Below are positions 1-10,093 of a stretch of 64,000 nucleotides of DNA, piece after piece (position 1 is the first letter of the stretch; the number at the start of each line of letters is the position of its first letter). The stretch is taken from positions 141,113 to 205,112 of the forward strand of contig NZ_JARXRO010000018.1 of the NCBI RefSeq assembly GCF_029887935.1, written 5' to 3'. The notes under the pieces are model-generated. The model saw only the letters and a program-made list of their open reading frames with translations, was not told the origin of the DNA and ran no database searches. Both the position numbers and the translations under genes were made by a program. The DNA is from Luteimonas kalidii. Its GTDB lineage: Bacteria > Pseudomonadota > Gammaproteobacteria > Xanthomonadales > Xanthomonadaceae.

Positions 1-446
1 GCTACCGGCTGCACAACGACGGCGCCGTCCCGCTGCTGGTGTTCGATCGTGGCGACCGCCGCGCCGTGCTCACCGGACGGCAGGCCGCCGGCGCAATCGG
101 TACGCCGACGTTCGAGCACGCGGGCGATGGCGACGTCACCCTCCGGCATGCGGCGCGTTCGCTGCCCGACTCGCCCACCGGCCCGACCCTGCCCGCGACT
201 CCGCTCGCGCGGCGACTGGATGCGGGCGACGCGCTAGAGGGGACGTTCCGGTTCCAGATTCCGGGAGCGTCGCCGCGACGGCTGCGCTGGTGCCTGGGGG
301 TCGCGCCGTTGGCCGATGAGGACGGTCTGCTGCCCGATGGCGAGTCGGCCGGTCTGTGGCGCGCAGGCGCCGCTGCGGTGGCCCGCCAGCGCCTGCTGTG
401 CACGCCGTGGTTCGAGGTCTCGACGGCGCGGTTCGAAGACCGCTGA
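1..446 (+). CDS. Hypothetical protein, C-terminal part only
   Basis: An open reading frame enters from the left edge (first complete codon at base 3) and ends at TGA 444-446, so about 148 residues of the C-terminus are present. I do not recognise the family. The visible part is soluble-looking, rich in Ala, Arg and Gly, with a Trp/Cys-containing segment (residues LRWCLG) in the middle and no membrane segment or clear catalytic motif. A GTG at 39 could be read as a start, but the frame is open upstream of it, so the true start lies outside the window. It converges with the L,D-transpeptidase gene, 20 bp away. Confidence 0.6.
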   Translation, partial: YRLHNDGAVPLLVFDRGDRRAVLTGRQAAGAIGTPTFEHAGDGDVTLRHAARSLPDSPTGPTLPATPLARRLDAGDALEGTFRFQIPGASPRRLRWCLGVAPLADEDGLLPDGESAGLWRAGAAAVARQRLLCTPWFEVSTARFEDR

Positions 447-466
447 CCCGGCCCTGTCGCGCGCGC

Positions 467-1183
467 TCAGGGCGTGCCGGCAGCCGTGTCCGCGGCCGCG
501 CCCGCCGCGCAGTCGTCCGCCAGCAGCCGTGAGCGCTGCAGCCAGGCGGGATCGGGGTAGTAGGCGAAGACCAGGGAGCCGCCGCGGATGCGGTCGATCA
601 GTTCGCGCGCCACCGCCGGGCGCACCGCCGGACAGCCGAGGCTGCGCCCGAGCCGGCCCTGCGCGCGCGCGATCCCGTCGTCGACGTAGGGCGCGCCGTG
701 GATCACGATCGCGCGCTCGCGTGCCAGGTCGTTGAAGCCGGGCTCGAGCCCGTCCAGGCGCAGCGAGTAGCCGTTGATGCCCACGTAGGATTCGCCGGTG
801 CGGAACACGCCCAGGCTCGACATGTGGCTGCCCGAGCGGTTCGAGAAGCGGGTGGACAGGTTGTCGCCGGTCCCGCGGCCATGCGCGACCAGCTCGCGGT
901 AGAGCAGGCGTTCCCGTTCCAGGTCGAACACCCACAAGCGGGGCTCGGTCGACGGCAGCGAGTAATCGATCACGCTCAGGGTCGCCGGGCGGCTCGCGTC
1001 CGGATCTTGCATCGCGCACGCCAGCGCGCGGGTGGCGAGCGAGAGCACCTCGCGGTCGAGCGTGGGGGCGGCGCGCGCCAGGCGCTCGACGCTGGGCGCC
1101 GCGGCGCGCGCGGCAGGCACTGAGGCCAGCGCCAGCGCGGCAACCAGCGCGAGGACCAGGGGCAGGCAACGGGGCAGGGACAT
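467..1183 (-). CDS. Murein L,D-transpeptidase catalytic domain family protein (YkuD_2-like)
   Basis: 238 residues with an N-terminal signal peptide (hydrophobic residues about 7-27, ending in ARA-AA), so the product is exported. The rest resembles the YkuD_2 branch of L,D-transpeptidases: an IVIHGAP segment near residue 152 and a GRSLGCPAV segment with the presumed catalytic Cys184. Enzymes of this fold cross-link or trim peptidoglycan stem peptides, or attach proteins to them. The exact substrate cannot be read from sequence. The ATG at 1183 fits the signal peptide. The gene is transcribed toward the unknown gene at the left edge. It lies downstream of the hppA terminator in the same direction, so it probably has its own promoter. 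Confidence 0.82.
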   Translation of the reverse strand: MSLPRCLPLVLALVAALALASVPAARAAAPSVERLARAAPTLDREVLSLATRALACAMQDPDASRPATLSVIDYSLPSTEPRLWVFDLERERLLYRELVAHGRGTGDNLSTRFSNRSGSHMSSLGVFRTGESYVGINGYSLRLDGLEPGFNDLARERAIVIHGAPYVDDGIARAQGRLGRSLGCPAVRPAVARELIDRIRGGSLVFAYYPDPAWLQRSRLLADDCAAGAAADTAAGTP

Positions 1184-1273
1184 GGTCGCGGCAGGATAGC
1201 AGCGGGGCCAGGGCCGGCCTGAACGCGGCCGCCGCGCGCCGCACAGCCGCGGGACGGTACACGTTCGCCACGG

Positions 1274-1309
1274 AACAAAACGAAGACGGGCGGCCCGTGG
1301 CCGCCCGTC
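1274..1309 (-). terminator. Rho-independent terminator after hppA
   Basis: On the minus strand a 10-bp GC-rich stem (arms 1300-1309 and 1285-1294, five-base loop) is followed by TTCGTTTTGTT. It begins about 20 bp beyond the hppA stop codon and points the right way to end the hppA transcript. Confidence 0.75.
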
Positions 1310-1330
1310 GATGCAGCGTTTGCGCCGACG

Positions 1331-3385
<2,055 letters not shown>

Positions 3386-3713
3386 GAACCCTCCCCGGGA
3401 AACGGAACCAGACGGAAAATCGTCCCCGGACTATGGCACAGGCCCGAGGGCCGACCAATCCGGGGTGGCCCTGATTCTGACTACCGTTCGCGTCCGGACC
3501 ATTGTGCAGTGCGACACCGCCTCTTCTGGCCTGCTGGGGAGGAGCGCGGCCGCTTGTCGCAAAGGGGATGTGCCGCCTCAAGCGTCATCCAAGTGACATC
3601 CTTCCCCGCGGCAGGCGGCGCGGCCGCAGCTCTCCTGCGCTGCGCGGCCGGCCTGCGTCCGGCGGCCGGTATGGGCTGGGTCAGAGGTCACGCGCCACGT
3701 CGCAATCGAATGC

Positions 3714-3742
3714 TTGACGCACGCCAGCGGAGCGGCTAACTT
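3714..3742 (+). promoter_or_regulatory. Candidate sigma-70 promoter for the virB cluster
   Basis: TTGACG (3714-3719) is separated by exactly 17 bp from TAACTT (3737-3742). The -35 box matches five of six consensus bases and the -10 box only three. It is the best-spaced plus-strand candidate I found upstream of virB7. The start point would fall near 3750, on the dyad described next. Confidence 0.4.
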
Positions 3743-3749
3743 CGAATCC

Positions 3750-3765
3750 ACACGCGGACGCGTGT
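3750..3765. promoter_or_regulatory. Operator-like perfect dyad at the predicted virB start point
   Basis: ACACGCG-GA-CGCGTGT is a perfect inverted repeat with 7-bp arms and a 2-bp centre, placed 7 bp after the candidate -10 box. The size and position suit a dimeric repressor. Which regulator binds is unknown. As RNA it could also fold into a small 5' hairpin, though a 2-nt loop is unfavourable. Confidence 0.35.
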
Positions 3766-4010
3766 CGTGGTACGGGCATGTGACGTTACCGCCGCTGGCG
3801 GCGATGGCGCCCGAGGGGACTCAGGACGGAACCTGGTCAGACAACAAAAGGAGTTGGGATAGTCCAATACGTGTCGGGGGCGTCGTGACCCCCAATCCTG
3901 CATCGATCCATTCGTGAGCGCCCGGGCTTCGCCTGGCGTGATCGCGTACGCAACGCGCCTCGGGCGCGACGGCAGGACATGTGTTGTCGGCGACTCCCGG
4001 GGAGAGTGGC

Positions 4011-4457
4011 GTGCCACATGACAAGGCTGTCGTTGCGAGGATATCGGGCATGTGCGCGGTCGCGATCGCGCTGGCGGGATGCGCGACGCCGGACGCGCGA
4101 GATTTCCGCGGGCGCTGGACGCCGCTCAACCAGTTCGCGGACACGCCGCGGGCCATCCCGTTGCGCCAGGGTTACGTCTACCAGGCGACGCCGGTCGACG
4201 GCACGCTGAAGCACATGCTGGATCGCTGGGCGCGGGATTCGAAGCTGGAACTCGCCTACCAGCATCCGAACGACTACACGCTGCACGCGCAGGTCGCGCG
4301 CATCCGCGCCCACGACATTCGAACGGCCGCCGCGGAACTGACTTCGGCCTATGCAGGCGAAGGCGTACGCGTGGACGTGGATGGCAGCCGGCTCCGGGTG
4401 GCGGACGCACGCAGCGCCACAATCGGGCCATCGAATCCAGACGCGCCATCGGACTGA
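4011..4457 (+). CDS. virB7: VirB7-like T4SS lipoprotein with an N0-type C-terminal domain
   Basis: 148 residues from the GTG at 4011, which has a strong ribosome binding site (GGGGAGAG, 3999-4006). A more distal in-frame GTG at 3981 lacks one. A lipoprotein signal ends in LAG-C with the lipidated Cys24. After a linker, residues about 55-135 (from IPLRQGYVYQA to GSRLRV) look like the small N0/TcpQ-type fold. As I recall, this domain marks Xanthomonas VirB7 and is absent from the short classical VirB7. Known role: it forms the outer-membrane core ring with VirB9 and VirB10. It is the first gene of the cluster, 30 bp before virB8. The assignment rests on domain character plus gene order. Confidence 0.75.
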   Translation: MPHDKAVVARISGMCAVAIALAGCATPDARDFRGRWTPLNQFADTPRAIPLRQGYVYQATPVDGTLKHMLDRWARDSKLELAYQHPNDYTLHAQVARIRAHDIRTAAAELTSAYAGEGVRVDVDGSRLRVADARSATIGPSNPDAPSD

Positions 4458-4487
4458 CGCGCACGAGCACATTGATCGGGAACACGG

Positions 4488-5375
4488 ATGTTCAGACGAA
4501 GAGACACAACGCCAGCGGTGGAGCAGGCCGTCGGCCGCGGCGTGAACTACGAGGTTTCGCTCGCGGACCGCGCGCGGCGCAGCGAGCGACGCGCCTGGTG
4601 GGTCGCGGCGTGCGCGCTGGCGATGTCGCTGATCCTGGCCGGCGGCTACTTCTACTTCCTGCCGCTCAAGGAAAAGGTGCCGTACCTGGTCATGGCGGAC
4701 CCGTACACCGGCACCGCCACGGTCGCGCGCCTGGTCGGCAATTTCCAGGATCCCACCATCACCACCCAGGAAGCGATCAACAAGAGCAACGTCGCGCAGT
4801 TCGTGATGGCGCGAGAGTCCTACGACACCGGACTCATCGGCCAGCAGAACTGGCGCCAGACGCTGACCATGGCCGGTCCGCACGTGGCGCCTGCCTTCCG
4901 CGCGCTGCACGCGGCCAGCAACCCCAACCGTCCCTACAACCAGTACGGCACCAGCCGCGCCGTGCGCGTGCGCATTCTCAGCATTTCGCTCGTGCCGGCG
5001 GCCGAGGGCCAGCCGCCGCGCGGCGCCACGGTGCGATTCCAGCGCAGCCTCTACAGCAAGCAGACCGGGAATTCGCAGGTCATGGACGGGAAGATCGCGA
5101 CCCTGCAGTTCGCCTATGACCCCGAACTGAGGTTCGACGAACGCGACCGCCTGCTCAATCCACTCGGCTTCCGCGTGTCCGAGTACCGCGTCGACAACGA
5201 CTACGGGATGCCGCCTGCGGACGAGCCCGCATTCCCGGCCATGTCCGCAGAGCCCATCGCTGGGCCCGACGATCCCGCCGCCGTCGACGGACAGGTCGAT
5301 GCGCGGACGGATCACGCGGCGCCGTCGCTCGGTGCGGACGCAACCCGCGGCGGGATCGCCGGGGAGGGACCATGA
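4488..5375 (+). CDS. virB8: T4SS inner-membrane protein VirB8
   Basis: 295 residues. A cytoplasmic N-terminus of about 36 residues precedes one membrane helix (about 37-59, WVAACALAMSLILAGGYFYF). A periplasmic NTF2-like VirB8 domain follows, including the conserved NYxRPYNQYGTSRAVRV-like region. The last 60 or so residues are a Pro/Ala/Asp-rich tail. VirB8 is a bitopic assembly factor of the inner-membrane complex that contacts VirB9 and VirB10. The stop overlaps the virB9 start (ATGA), implying coupled translation. Confidence 0.9.
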   Translation: MFRRRDTTPAVEQAVGRGVNYEVSLADRARRSERRAWWVAACALAMSLILAGGYFYFLPLKEKVPYLVMADPYTGTATVARLVGNFQDPTITTQEAINKSNVAQFVMARESYDTGLIGQQNWRQTLTMAGPHVAPAFRALHAASNPNRPYNQYGTSRAVRVRILSISLVPAAEGQPPRGATVRFQRSLYSKQTGNSQVMDGKIATLQFAYDPELRFDERDRLLNPLGFRVSEYRVDNDYGMPPADEPAFPAMSAEPIAGPDDPAAVDGQVDARTDHAAPSLGADATRGGIAGEGP

Positions 5376-6139
5376 CCAGGGAATCCTCGGTGATGGCGCG
5401 ATATGCGCTCGGGCTGCTGCTCTGCGCCACGGTTGGCCTGCCCGCCTGGGGACAGGCGCTGGACGAGTACGTCTACGAAGCCGACAGGATCTACCAGGTT
5501 CGGACCGGGCTTGGAATCACCACCCAGATCGAACTCAGTCCGCACGAGGAAATCCTCGACTACAGCACCGGCTTCAGCGGGGGCTGGGACCTCAACCGTC
5601 GCGACAACGTGTTCTATCTCAAGCCCCGCGACGTGGATGTCGACACCAATCTGCTGATCCGCACCGCGGTCCACGCCTACATCCTGGAACTCAAGGTGGT
5701 GGCCACCGACTGGCGGGCGCTGGAGCAGGCGAAGGCGGCGGGCGTCCAGTACCGGATCCGCTTCACCTATCCCGGCGACACCGCCTTCGCCGCCGCGAGC
5801 GACCCTGTCGAAGAGGTCCACGAACTCAGCACCGCGCAGCGTTCGGGCCGCCAGTACCACTTCGGCTACGACGTGGCCTATCGCAAGCGCCATCCGGCGT
5901 GGCTGATCCCCGCCACGGTCTACGACGACCGGCAGTTCACCTACATCCGCATGGGAGACCGCACGCGCTTCCCGAGCGGAAACTTCCCCGCGGTATTCGG
6001 CCGGCAGGAAGAGGACGGCGACGAATTCATCGTCAACACGACGGTGGAAGGCGACACGATCGTCGTCCACGGAACGTACCCGTACCTCGTCCTGAGGCAT
6101 GGCGACAATGTCATTGGGCTGCGCAGGAGTCCGGAGTGA
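5372..6139 (+). CDS. virB9: T4SS outer-membrane core protein VirB9
   Basis: 255 residues with a signal peptide ending near residue 28 (PAWG-QA), so the protein is periplasmic. The N-terminal CagX/VirB9 domain contains GGWDLNRRDNVFYLKP and the segment INLLIRT-like VDTNLLIRTAVHAYILELKV. The C-terminal domain, from about residue 165, would bind VirB7 and the VirB10 C-terminus in the outer-membrane ring. The ATG at 5372 overlaps the virB8 stop. An internal ATG at 5393 would also leave a signal peptide. The stop overlaps the virB10 start (TGATG). Confidence 0.92.
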   Translation: MTRESSVMARYALGLLLCATVGLPAWGQALDEYVYEADRIYQVRTGLGITTQIELSPHEEILDYSTGFSGGWDLNRRDNVFYLKPRDVDVDTNLLIRTAVHAYILELKVVATDWRALEQAKAAGVQYRIRFTYPGDTAFAAASDPVEEVHELSTAQRSGRQYHFGYDVAYRKRHPAWLIPATVYDDRQFTYIRMGDRTRFPSGNFPAVFGRQEEDGDEFIVNTTVEGDTIVVHGTYPYLVLRHGDNVIGLRRSPE

Positions 6140-7347
6140 TGAATCGACCTCCCGAGCAGCACCAGCCGGTAGCGGCGGACGGCACCGCTCCCGCGTCGAA
6201 CCCCTACCAGGCCCGACACGACGCGTTCGCCGAACCGGACCTCGATGCCGGCGCTCCCCGCTTCGAATCGACCGAAGTCCAGCGGCTGAACCGGAAGGCA
6301 CTGCTGTTCCTGTCCGGTCTGGTGGTGTTGCTGCTCGTGGCGGCCTTCCTGATCTTCGGCAGCGCCATGTCCGGGAAGGACGAATCGACATCGCGCGCCG
6401 GCAACCAGCAGCCGCTGGTCATCCCCGAGGCGCCGGATCTGCCTGACCTGCCGCCGCCTGCGCCCATGCCGGTCGACGACTCCGCCGAGCTGCCTCCCTT
6501 GCCCGTGATCGAGGATCAGGCGCCCGCGCCTGCGGTGCGTGGACTGCCGTCGATTTCCGACCCCGATGTTCCGTCCCTGCTGGAGCGCCGGATGCGTGAT
6601 TCGGCCGGGATCCATGCGGGCAGTCAGGGCCCGGCTGGCTCCCCTGGCAGCCTGTCACCCGACGAATACGCGCGAATGATTTCGGGCCAGACGGGTGCGG
6701 GTCCCGACAGCCTTGCGCCCGCCACTGCCAGCCGCGGACGTTCCTCGGCGCAACCGCTGTACAACCCCAACACGCTGTTGCTGCGCGGAACCTACATCCG
6801 CTGCGTGCTGGAGTCCCGGATCATTACGGACGTGCCGGGCTTCACCTCCTGCATCGTCACCGAACCGGTGTACTCGGTGAACGGCCGCAAGCTGCTGCTG
6901 CCGCGGGGCTCGAAGGTGATGGGTCGCTACCAGTCAGACGCCATCATCGGCGAGCGCGCGGCCATCGTCTGGGACCGGATCACGACGCCGAACGGGCTGG
7001 ACGTCAACATGAGCAGTCCCGGCGTGGACATGCTCGGGTCGGCCGGCAACGAAGGGCACTACAGCGCGCACTGGGGCCAGCGCATCTCGTCCGCACTGAT
7101 GATCAGCCTGCTGAGCGATGCGTTCAAGTACGTCGGCGCCAAGAACGGCCCGCCGTCGACGAGCTTCGAAGGCGGCGTGGCGATCCAGAACCCGTACGAG
7201 AGCAACACCGCCCGGACCATGGAGCGACTGGCGAACATGGCGCTGGAGCGCAGCATGGCGCGACCGCCCACGGTCACCATCAACCAGGGCACGATCCTCA
7301 ACGTCTACGTCGCGCATGACGTGGATTTTGCCGCCGTGTTGCGCTGA
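6139..7347 (+). CDS. virB10: T4SS scaffold protein VirB10
   Basis: 402 residues. The layout is canonical: a cytoplasmic N-terminus, one membrane helix (about 53-74), a Pro-rich periplasmic stretch (about 88-145) and a C-terminal TrbI/VirB10 domain from about residue 210. That domain starts with LLLRGTYIRCVLESRI and contains the G-rich antenna region before the outer-membrane pore. VirB10 spans both membranes and transmits energy status from the inner-membrane ATPases. The start is fixed by the TGATG overlap with virB9. Upstream in-frame codons overlap virB9 and are not used. Confidence 0.93.
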   Translation: MNRPPEQHQPVAADGTAPASNPYQARHDAFAEPDLDAGAPRFESTEVQRLNRKALLFLSGLVVLLLVAAFLIFGSAMSGKDESTSRAGNQQPLVIPEAPDLPDLPPPAPMPVDDSAELPPLPVIEDQAPAPAVRGLPSISDPDVPSLLERRMRDSAGIHAGSQGPAGSPGSLSPDEYARMISGQTGAGPDSLAPATASRGRSSAQPLYNPNTLLLRGTYIRCVLESRIITDVPGFTSCIVTEPVYSVNGRKLLLPRGSKVMGRYQSDAIIGERAAIVWDRITTPNGLDVNMSSPGVDMLGSAGNEGHYSAHWGQRISSALMISLLSDAFKYVGAKNGPPSTSFEGGVAIQNPYESNTARTMERLANMALERSMARPPTVTINQGTILNVYVAHDVDFAAVLR

Positions 7348-7361
7348 GGAAGGGGACAGGC

Positions 7362-8405
7362 ATGGATGCCGACAACTCTCCGGTGGCCAGGGTGTCCAGC
7401 GAGTTCCTGGACTACCAGTACCAGGTGCTCGGCATCGGCGAGTACCTGCAGTCCGCCGACGTCACCGAAATCTGCATCAATCGCCCCGGCGAGCTGTACC
7501 TGGAGACGGCGCGCAACGGTTGGCAGCGGGTGGACGTGCCGACGCTGACGTTTGAACGCGCGCGCCAGTTCTGCACTTCGGTCGTCAACGAAAGCAATAC
7601 CGGCCAGCGGATCACCGATGCCGATCCAATGGTGTCGCTGACCTTTCCGACGGGGCAGCGCGCCCAGTTCGTGATTCCACCTGCGTGCGACGCGAACCGG
7701 ATCTCGATCACGATCCGGCTGCCGGCCAGGTTCAGCAAGACGCTGGCGCAGTACGAGGAAGACGGATTCTTCTCGCAGATCCTCGAGGACGGGGCCCAGC
7801 TGAGCGACCACGACCGGGAACTGCTGGACCTGCGCAGCCAGGGCAACTACCGCGAGTTCTTCGGCAAGGCGGTCCGGTACCACAAGAACCTGGTGGTGTC
7901 CGGTGCCACCGGCAGCGGCAAGACCACGTTCATGAAATCGCTCGTCAACCACATCGACGCTCGGGAACGCCTGGTGACGATCGAGGACGCGCGGGAACTG
8001 TTCATCCCGCAGCCGAACGTCGTGCACCTGTTGTACTCGAAGGGCGGGCAGAGCACCGGCAACGTCACCGCCAAGACCTGCATGGAAGCCTGCCTGCGCA
8101 TGAAGCCCGACCGGATCATCCTGGCCGAGCTGCGCGGCGACGAAGCGTTCTACTTCATCCGCAACTGCGCCTCCGGGCACCCCGGTTCGATCACCAGCTG
8201 CCACGCCGGAAGTCCCGAGCAGACCTGGGACCAGCTCGCGCTGATGGTCAAGGCCTCTGCGGAGGGGTCTGGGCTGGAGTTCCCGGTCATCAAGCGCCTG
8301 TTGCGGATGACCATCGACATCGTCGTCCACATCAAGGCGCACGCAGGCAGGCGCTATATCACCGGGATCGACTTCGATCCCGGGCGGGCGCTTGCCGCGC
8401 ATTGA
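7362..8405 (+). CDS. virB11: T4SS secretion ATPase VirB11
   Basis: 347 residues of the GspE/VirB11 hexameric ATPase family, cytoplasmic. The Walker A motif GATGSGKT lies at 181-188. It is followed by an ERLVTIEDARELF box (Asp box) and a MKPDRIILAELRGDE Walker B region. The His box reads GHPGSITSCHAGS. VirB11 powers pilus assembly and substrate handover together with VirB4. A strong Shine-Dalgarno (GAGGAAGGGG) precedes the ATG, 14 bp after virB10. Confidence 0.95.
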   Translation: MDADNSPVARVSSEFLDYQYQVLGIGEYLQSADVTEICINRPGELYLETARNGWQRVDVPTLTFERARQFCTSVVNESNTGQRITDADPMVSLTFPTGQRAQFVIPPACDANRISITIRLPARFSKTLAQYEEDGFFSQILEDGAQLSDHDRELLDLRSQGNYREFFGKAVRYHKNLVVSGATGSGKTTFMKSLVNHIDARERLVTIEDARELFIPQPNVVHLLYSKGGQSTGNVTAKTCMEACLRMKPDRIILAELRGDEAFYFIRNCASGHPGSITSCHAGSPEQTWDQLALMVKASAEGSGLEFPVIKRLLRMTIDIVVHIKAHAGRRYITGIDFDPGRALAAH

Positions 8406-8478
8406 ACAGGACGCCCGACGATGCGATCGATCGCCGCCATGCCCGCGACACGCCATCTATCCGCCACGGAGGCGCTCC

Positions 8479-9330
8479 ATGCTGCCCGGTCTTGAATTGA
8501 TGGCCTGTGGCGAGCTCGCCGTGCCGGCGGACGTGATGCAGCACGTCGTGCGCGTGGAGTCGTCCTTCAACCCCTACGCGATCGGGGTGGTGGGCGGACG
8601 ACTCGCCAGGCAGCCGCGAAACCAGGCCGAAGCGGTCTCGACTGCCCGGATGCTCGAGGCCAGGGGCTTCAACTTCTCGTTGGGCATCGCCCAGGTCAAC
8701 CGATACAACCTGGCCAGCCACGGGCTGGAGAACTACGAGCGCGCCTTCGAGACCTGCCCGAACCTGCAGGCAGGATCGCGGATCCTCGCCGACTGCCATG
8801 CGCGCGCCGGCGGCGATTGGGGCAAGGCGTTCAGCTGCTACTACTCGGGCAACTTCTCGACCGGCTTCCGCCACGGCTACGTGCAGAAGGTCTTCGCTTC
8901 GTGGCGATCCGCGGGCAGGCCGGGGGGCGCCGGCGCCGGGAGTGCGATTCCGCTGGCGGATGATGGCGCGCGTCCTGCGCGTCGACAGGCTGCCGCGTCA
9001 ATCCCACGCCCCGGCTCGCTGCTCGAGCGTCGCATCCGCGACGCCTCGCGGGTGGCGGTCCGGCTCCCCCCGCAGGCTGAGCCCGAGACGGACACGGACC
9101 CGGCTCCCGGTCCCGCGCCCGCGCCCGCGGAATCGCCGGTTCGCACACCCGTGATGCTCCAGCCCCATGGCGCGCCGCCGCTGGGCACATCGCCCCCCGT
9201 GTCCGCACCGGGCCTCTCGCAGCGCGTCGCACCTGGTGCTTTGCCGGCCCTTGGGTCGATGAACGCTTCACCCCATCCGGCACCACCCGCAAAGCCGTCG
9301 GATGCGACGGATGCCGCCTTCGTGTTCTAG
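8479..9330 (+). CDS. virB1: T4SS lytic transglycosylase VirB1
   Basis: 283 residues from the ATG at 8479, which has a GGAGG site in front. The open frame extends 87 bp further upstream, but that part overlaps virB11 and lacks a site. Residues 10-150 are an SLT-type muramidase domain with the catalytic glutamate E27 in VRVESSFNP and the SLGIAQVN motif. It opens peptidoglycan so the channel can assemble. No signal peptide is visible, although the enzyme must act in the periplasm. The C-terminal 120 residues are Pro/Ala-rich and poorly structured. Confidence 0.88.
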   Translation: MLPGLELMACGELAVPADVMQHVVRVESSFNPYAIGVVGGRLARQPRNQAEAVSTARMLEARGFNFSLGIAQVNRYNLASHGLENYERAFETCPNLQAGSRILADCHARAGGDWGKAFSCYYSGNFSTGFRHGYVQKVFASWRSAGRPGGAGAGSAIPLADDGARPARRQAAASIPRPGSLLERRIRDASRVAVRLPPQAEPETDTDPAPGPAPAPAESPVRTPVMLQPHGAPPLGTSPPVSAPGLSQRVAPGALPALGSMNASPHPAPPAKPSDATDAAFVF

Positions 9331-9389
9331 CCGGCGTACCGAGCGACCGGCACATCCACCGCACCACCCACCAAGGACCGGAGTCCACC

Positions 9390-9785
9390 ATGAAACAAGT
9401 CGCCCACGCTCCTACCAATCGCAGCGCCCGCATCCGGGCCACGTTGGCACCCATCGCGCTGTCCGCGATGCTGCTCGCTCCTTCGCTCGCCCTCGCCGCG
9501 CCGGGCGCGGAGGCGGCAGGACGCGTCACCACCTTCTTCACCAACATCAACGGCCTGCTCAACATCGCCTCGATCGCGATCGTGACGATCGCGATCATCT
9601 TCGCCGGCTACCAGATCGCCTTCAACCACAAGCGCATCGGGGACGTGGCACCGGTGCTGATCGGCGGGTTCCTGATCGGCGCCGCCGCCCAGATCGCCAA
9701 GATGCTGCTGCCGGACACGGAACTCGGGGCAATCGGCGGTGGCATGGCGCTGGCGCTGGTGGATCTCGTGGCCCGACATGCATAG
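9390..9785 (+). CDS. virB2: T4SS pilin VirB2
   Basis: 131 residues. A long signal peptide (about 1-37, ending LALA-AP) is followed by a small pilin with two hydrophobic helices (INGLLNIASIAIVTIAIIFAGYQIAF and VLIGGFLIGAAAQIAKMLL) joined by a short basic turn (NHKR). This is the standard TrbC/VirB2 plan. The subunits build the conjugative-type pilus. An AGGA-type ribosome site lies about 10 bp before the ATG. The stop codon lies inside virB3 (8-bp overlap). Confidence 0.88.
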   Translation: MKQVAHAPTNRSARIRATLAPIALSAMLLAPSLALAAPGAEAAGRVTTFFTNINGLLNIASIAIVTIAIIFAGYQIAFNHKRIGDVAPVLIGGFLIGAAAQIAKMLLPDTELGAIGGGMALALVDLVARHA

Positions 9786-10092
9786 GAACATCCTGTTCAA
9801 GGGATGCACGCGGCCGCCCATGTTCATGGGCGTGCCGTACGTGCCGTTCACGATCGCGGCCGGCAGCTGCCTGCTGTTGACGTTCTACGTCGACATGTTC
9901 TGCCTGCTGCTGTTGCCGGCGGTCATCGTGATCATGCGCCAGATGGCCAGACGGGACGAGATGATCTTCCGCCTGCTCGGGCTGCGGTTCCAGTTCCGGA
10001 TCAAGGCCCGGAACCTGCGACGGCACCAGGGGATGTGGGTGTACTCACCCAACAGCTATCGCCCCGTGCTCCAGGCCTGGGAGGGGGACTGA
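9778..10092 (+). CDS. virB3: T4SS inner-membrane protein VirB3
   Basis: 104 residues starting MHRNILFKGCTRPPMFMGVPYVPF. This N-terminal pattern is typical of VirB3/TrbD: a Thr-Arg-Pro segment and then two adjacent membrane helices between about residues 25 and 60. VirB3 anchors VirB4 to the membrane. The start overlaps the end of virB2 by 8 bp and the stop is 1 bp before virB4. An upstream in-frame ATG at 9739 would overlap virB2 deeply and gives no extra family similarity. Confidence 0.87.
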   Translation: MHRNILFKGCTRPPMFMGVPYVPFTIAAGSCLLLTFYVDMFCLLLLPAVIVIMRQMARRDEMIFRLLGLRFQFRIKARNLRRHQGMWVYSPNSYRPVLQAWEGD

Positions 10093-10093
10093 C

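Larger units (their letters stand above)
3386..4010. other. Intergenic region between hppA and the virB cluster (no gene recognised)
   Basis: The 625 bases separate two divergent units. A short open frame at 3714-3917 has no coding character. The stretch holds a candidate promoter (3714-3742), a perfect dyad just after it (3750-3765), a GGGGG/CCCCC hairpin near 3878-3896 and another GC hairpin around 3921-3970. The virB7 transcript would therefore have a structured leader of roughly 260 nt. No virD4, relaxase or regulator gene fits here. Confidence 0.6.

Noticed and set aside
3714..3917. Short 67-codon frame before virB7
   Set aside because: No ribosome site and no recognisable protein; it covers the promoter and dyad.
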